From an uncultured Acidovorax sp. (lineage in GTDB: Bacteria > Pseudomonadota > Gammaproteobacteria > Burkholderiales > Burkholderiaceae_C), in the NCBI GenBank assembly GCA_913774625.1, contig CAJYHL010000007.1:1-32506 (forward strand): a stretch of DNA of 32,506 nt, read 5' to 3'. The first letter of the stretch is position 1. Each line of letters begins with the position of its first letter. This document shows positions 30,719 through 32,506 of this stretch, in pieces. Both the position numbers and the translations under genes were made by a program. The notes under the pieces are model-generated. The model was not told where the DNA came from, searched no databases, and saw only the letters and a program-made list of their open reading frames with translations.

Positions 30719-32014
30719 ATGAACGCTTTTTCCCATGCCTTGCAGGCCCGCCTGGACGGGCTTCCCGTCGGCCTGGCGCTGGAATGGCCCGGCGGCGGGC
30801 ATGCAGGCCCGGCCGACGCGGCCGTCGCCTTGCGCTTCCAGGACCGCCGTTCGCTCGCCTCCCTGGCGCTGGGCGAGATCGGCGACGTGGGTTCGGCCAT
30901 CGTCGAGGGCCGGGTGCTGCTGCGGGGCTCCATGCGCGACCTGATGGCCGCCGCCGCCGGCCTGCTGCGCGGCGACCCGGCGCGCGCCAATGCCGGCTGG
31001 TGGCAGCAGATGATGGCCCGCGCCCGCTCGCGTGCCGTCCACACCATCGCTCGGGATGCCCGGCAGGTGCAGTTCCACTACGACCTGTCCGACGATTTCT
31101 ACGCGCTGTGGCTGGATGCGCGCCGTGTCTATTCCTGCGCCTACTACCCGCGCGCCGGCATGACGCTGGCGCAGGCGCAGGAAGCCAAGCTCGACCTTAT
31201 CTGCCGCAAGCTGCGCCTGGCTCCCGGCGAGCGCCTGCTCGACATCGGCGCCGGCTGGGGCGGCCTGCTGCTGTGGGCGGCCGAGCACTACGGCGTGGAC
31301 GCCACCGGCATCACGCTCTCGCGCAACCAGCATGCCCATGTGCAGCGCCTGATCGAGGCGCGCGGGCTGCAGGGCCGCGTGCGCATCCGCCTGTGCGACT
31401 GGCGCGAGCTGGCCGCGGAGGACGGCGGCTACGACAAGATCGCTTCGGTGGGCATGTTCGAGCATGTGGGCCGGGCGCACATGCCCGAATACTTCCGCCG
31501 TGTGCGCAGCCTGCTGCGCCCCGGCGGGCTGCTGATGAACCACGGCATCACCGCGGGCGGCGTGGACAACGCGCAGCTGGGCGCGGGCCTGGGCGACTTC
31601 ATCGAAAAGTACATCTTCCCCGGAGGCGAGTTGCTGCACGTCAGCGCTGTGCTGCACGACATGGCCGCGGCCGGACTGGAGATGGTGGACACCGAGAACC
31701 TGCGCCCGCACTACGCGCGCACGCTCTGGGCCTGGTCGGACGCTCTGGAGGCCCGCCAGGACGAGGCCCTGGCCGTGCTGCAGCGGCAGTCGGGGCCGGA
31801 GCAGGCCGGCCGCGCGCTGCGCGCCTACCGGCTCTACCTGGCCGGCAGCGCCATGGGCTTCGAGCGCGGCTGGATGGCGCTCCACCAGATGGTGGCCACG
31901 CGGCCCGATGGCGACCTGCACACGGGCAGCATGGTCGGGGCGCAGTCCGACTATCCCTTCCATCGCGAGTCCCTATATTCAGGGTCTTCCACCTCTTCCG
32001 CTCCAGCGCCGTGA
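30719..32014 (+). CDS. cfa: Cyclopropane-fatty-acyl-phospholipid synthase family methyltransferase
   Basis: This 431-residue SAM-dependent enzyme has an N-terminal domain of about 110 residues, then QFHYDLSDDFYALWLD and YSCAYY (138-143), family hallmarks for lipid binding. The SAM site is LLDIGAGWGG (173-182), followed by ITLSRNQ and SVGMFEHVG. The family transfers a methylene from SAM to unsaturated phospholipid chains at the inner membrane, often in stationary phase or acid stress. The C-terminal tail after the catalytic domain is Ser-rich and shows no motif. The ATG at 30719 has AAGAGG just upstream. The DUF1840 gene follows 22 bases after its stop. Confidence 0.92.
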   Translation: MNAFSHALQARLDGLPVGLALEWPGGGHAGPADAAVALRFQDRRSLASLALGEIGDVGSAIVEGRVLLRGSMRDLMAAAAGLLRGDPARANAGWWQQMMARARSRAVHTIARDARQVQFHYDLSDDFYALWLDARRVYSCAYYPRAGMTLAQAQEAKLDLICRKLRLAPGERLLDIGAGWGGLLLWAAEHYGVDATGITLSRNQHAHVQRLIEARGLQGRVRIRLCDWRELAAEDGGYDKIASVGMFEHVGRAHMPEYFRRVRSLLRPGGLLMNHGITAGGVDNAQLGAGLGDFIEKYIFPGGELLHVSAVLHDMAAAGLEMVDTENLRPHYARTLWAWSDALEARQDEALAVLQRQSGPEQAGRALRAYRLYLAGSAMGFERGWMALHQMVATRPDGDLHTGSMVGAQSDYPFHRESLYSGSSTSSAPAP

Positions 32015-32036
32015 CCACGGCCGGACCTGCACCACC

Positions 32037-32360
32037 ATGCTGTACAAATTCAAATCCCGCGCCACCGCCGATGTGATCATGCTGGAGGCCAACGGCCGGC
32101 AACTGCTGCAGATCATCGGCAAGTCCCCCGACCCGCACGGCATCGTCACGGCGGCGCAGATTCCGGCCGCCCTCCAGGCCCTGGAGGCTGCCGTGGCCGA
32201 AGACGAGGCCCGCGCCCGCCCGGCACAGGGCGATGGCGACGACGGCGAGGAGGCCGACGGCGGCCACGCCGCTGCCGCCGTGCGCCTGCACCAGCGTGCT
32301 GCGCCGCTGATCGACATGCTGCGCCGCAGCGCCGCCGAGAAGGCCGACGTTACCTGGTAG
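32037..32360 (+). CDS. DUF1840 family protein
   Basis: This 107-residue protein starts MLYKFKSRATADVIMLEANG, followed by RQLLQIIGKSPDPHGIV, the diagnostic front half of DUF1840, and ends with an amphipathic helix (VRLHQRAAPLIDMLRRSAAE). Between them is an acidic, flexible linker (QGDGDDGEEADGG). The family is small, soluble, mostly betaproteobacterial and without known function. It starts 22 bases after the cyclopropane synthase gene and is probably co-transcribed with it. The ATG at 32037 fits the family's usual start. Confidence 0.9.
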   Translation: MLYKFKSRATADVIMLEANGRQLLQIIGKSPDPHGIVTAAQIPAALQALEAAVAEDEARARPAQGDGDDGEEADGGHAAAAVRLHQRAAPLIDMLRRSAAEKADVTW

Positions 32361-32467
32361 GCCTGTACCCGGGCTGGGCAAAAAAAAGGTTCTTCGGATA
32401 TTTCCGTGGACTTGGAGAAGGTCCCCCTATGCTGGCACCCTTGTCATGAAGGTTGCCGGGAGGGGAG

Positions 32468-32506
32468 ATGCTGGATCGCAAGACGCTTCAGTCACTGGGG
32501 TGCTGG
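32468..32506 (+). CDS. Start of a gene running off the window (partial)
   Basis: The frame MLDRKTLQSLGCW begins at an ATG preceded immediately by a purine-rich GGGAGGGGAG, a good but close ribosome binding site, and runs open to the window end. Thirteen codons are too few to name a product. The 107 bases before it are relatively A/T-rich (a run of eight A near 32381, GGATATTTCC) and may hold its promoter; I see no confident boxes. Confidence 0.4.
   Translation, partial: MLDRKTLQSLGCW

Noticed and set aside
32430-32452. Sigma-54-like TGGCAC element before the last partial gene
   Set aside because: The downstream GC of the -12 element is missing at the required spacing (AT is found).
1-32506. 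CRISPR arrays, rRNA, tRNA genes and complete insertion sequences
   Set aside because: I saw no regularly spaced repeats, no tRNA cloverleaf or CCA-type 3' ends, and no transposase motifs or paired terminal repeats.

Overview
The window comes from a high-GC betaproteobacterium, most likely a Comamonadaceae member of the Acidovorax type. This rests on the gene families seen (DUF1840, a PHA-system protein, bacterial acyl-CoA-binding protein, LysR/pirin pair, LysR-controlled aromatic catabolism) and on overall codon use; no rRNA or tRNA gene is present to confirm it.

Layout. (1) 1-3.8 kb is a visibly lower-GC accessory segment with two convergent genes, each carrying a D...ExK (PDDEXK-like) nuclease signature (DUF91/NucS-like and DUF6602-like), a possible truncated gene at the left edge, and a cluster of overlapping palindromes. 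(2) 3.8-8.1 kb is chromosomal-type: a membrane diguanylate cyclase, a LysR regulator divergent from a pirin with a clear LysR-type palindrome between them, and a tandem pair of small heat-shock proteins with a sigma-32-like -35 box. (3) 8.3-13.1 kb holds a stand-alone molybdopterin oxidoreductase with its own terminator, divergent from an orphan ABC substrate-binding protein followed by an M20 amidohydrolase with a strong terminator. (4) 13.3-16.9 kb has a chemoreceptor, an acyl-CoA-binding protein, and on the opposite strand a lipoprotein zinc aminopeptidase overlapping a PHA-granule-region protein.

(5) 16.9-27.5 kb is the most distinctive part: a NahR/NodD-type LysR gene divergent from ten same-strand, tightly packed genes. 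These encode an outer-membrane MetA-type transporter, an alpha/beta C-C hydrolase resembling 2,6-dihydroxypseudooxynicotine hydrolase/FrsA, a type I extradiol dioxygenase, a small Rieske protein, an FAD monooxygenase, an MFS transporter, a cyclase/kynurenine-formamidase-type hydrolase, a cupin, a fumarylacetoacetate-hydrolase family enzyme and an extended SDR. Together they read as uptake, ring hydroxylation, ring opening and acyl-chain hydrolysis of an aromatic or heteroaromatic compound. I could not match this gene set to a named pathway. The intergenic region carries nested LysR-type half-sites overlapping a sigma-70-like promoter.

(6) 27.5-32.5 kb returns to housekeeping: tag (3-methyladenine glycosylase I), a second chemoreceptor with a CheR-type C-terminal pentapeptide, a 56-residue very basic protein flanked by palindromes and a strong bidirectional terminator, a cyclopropane-fatty-acid synthase homologue with a DUF1840 gene behind it, and the first codons of a further gene at the right edge.
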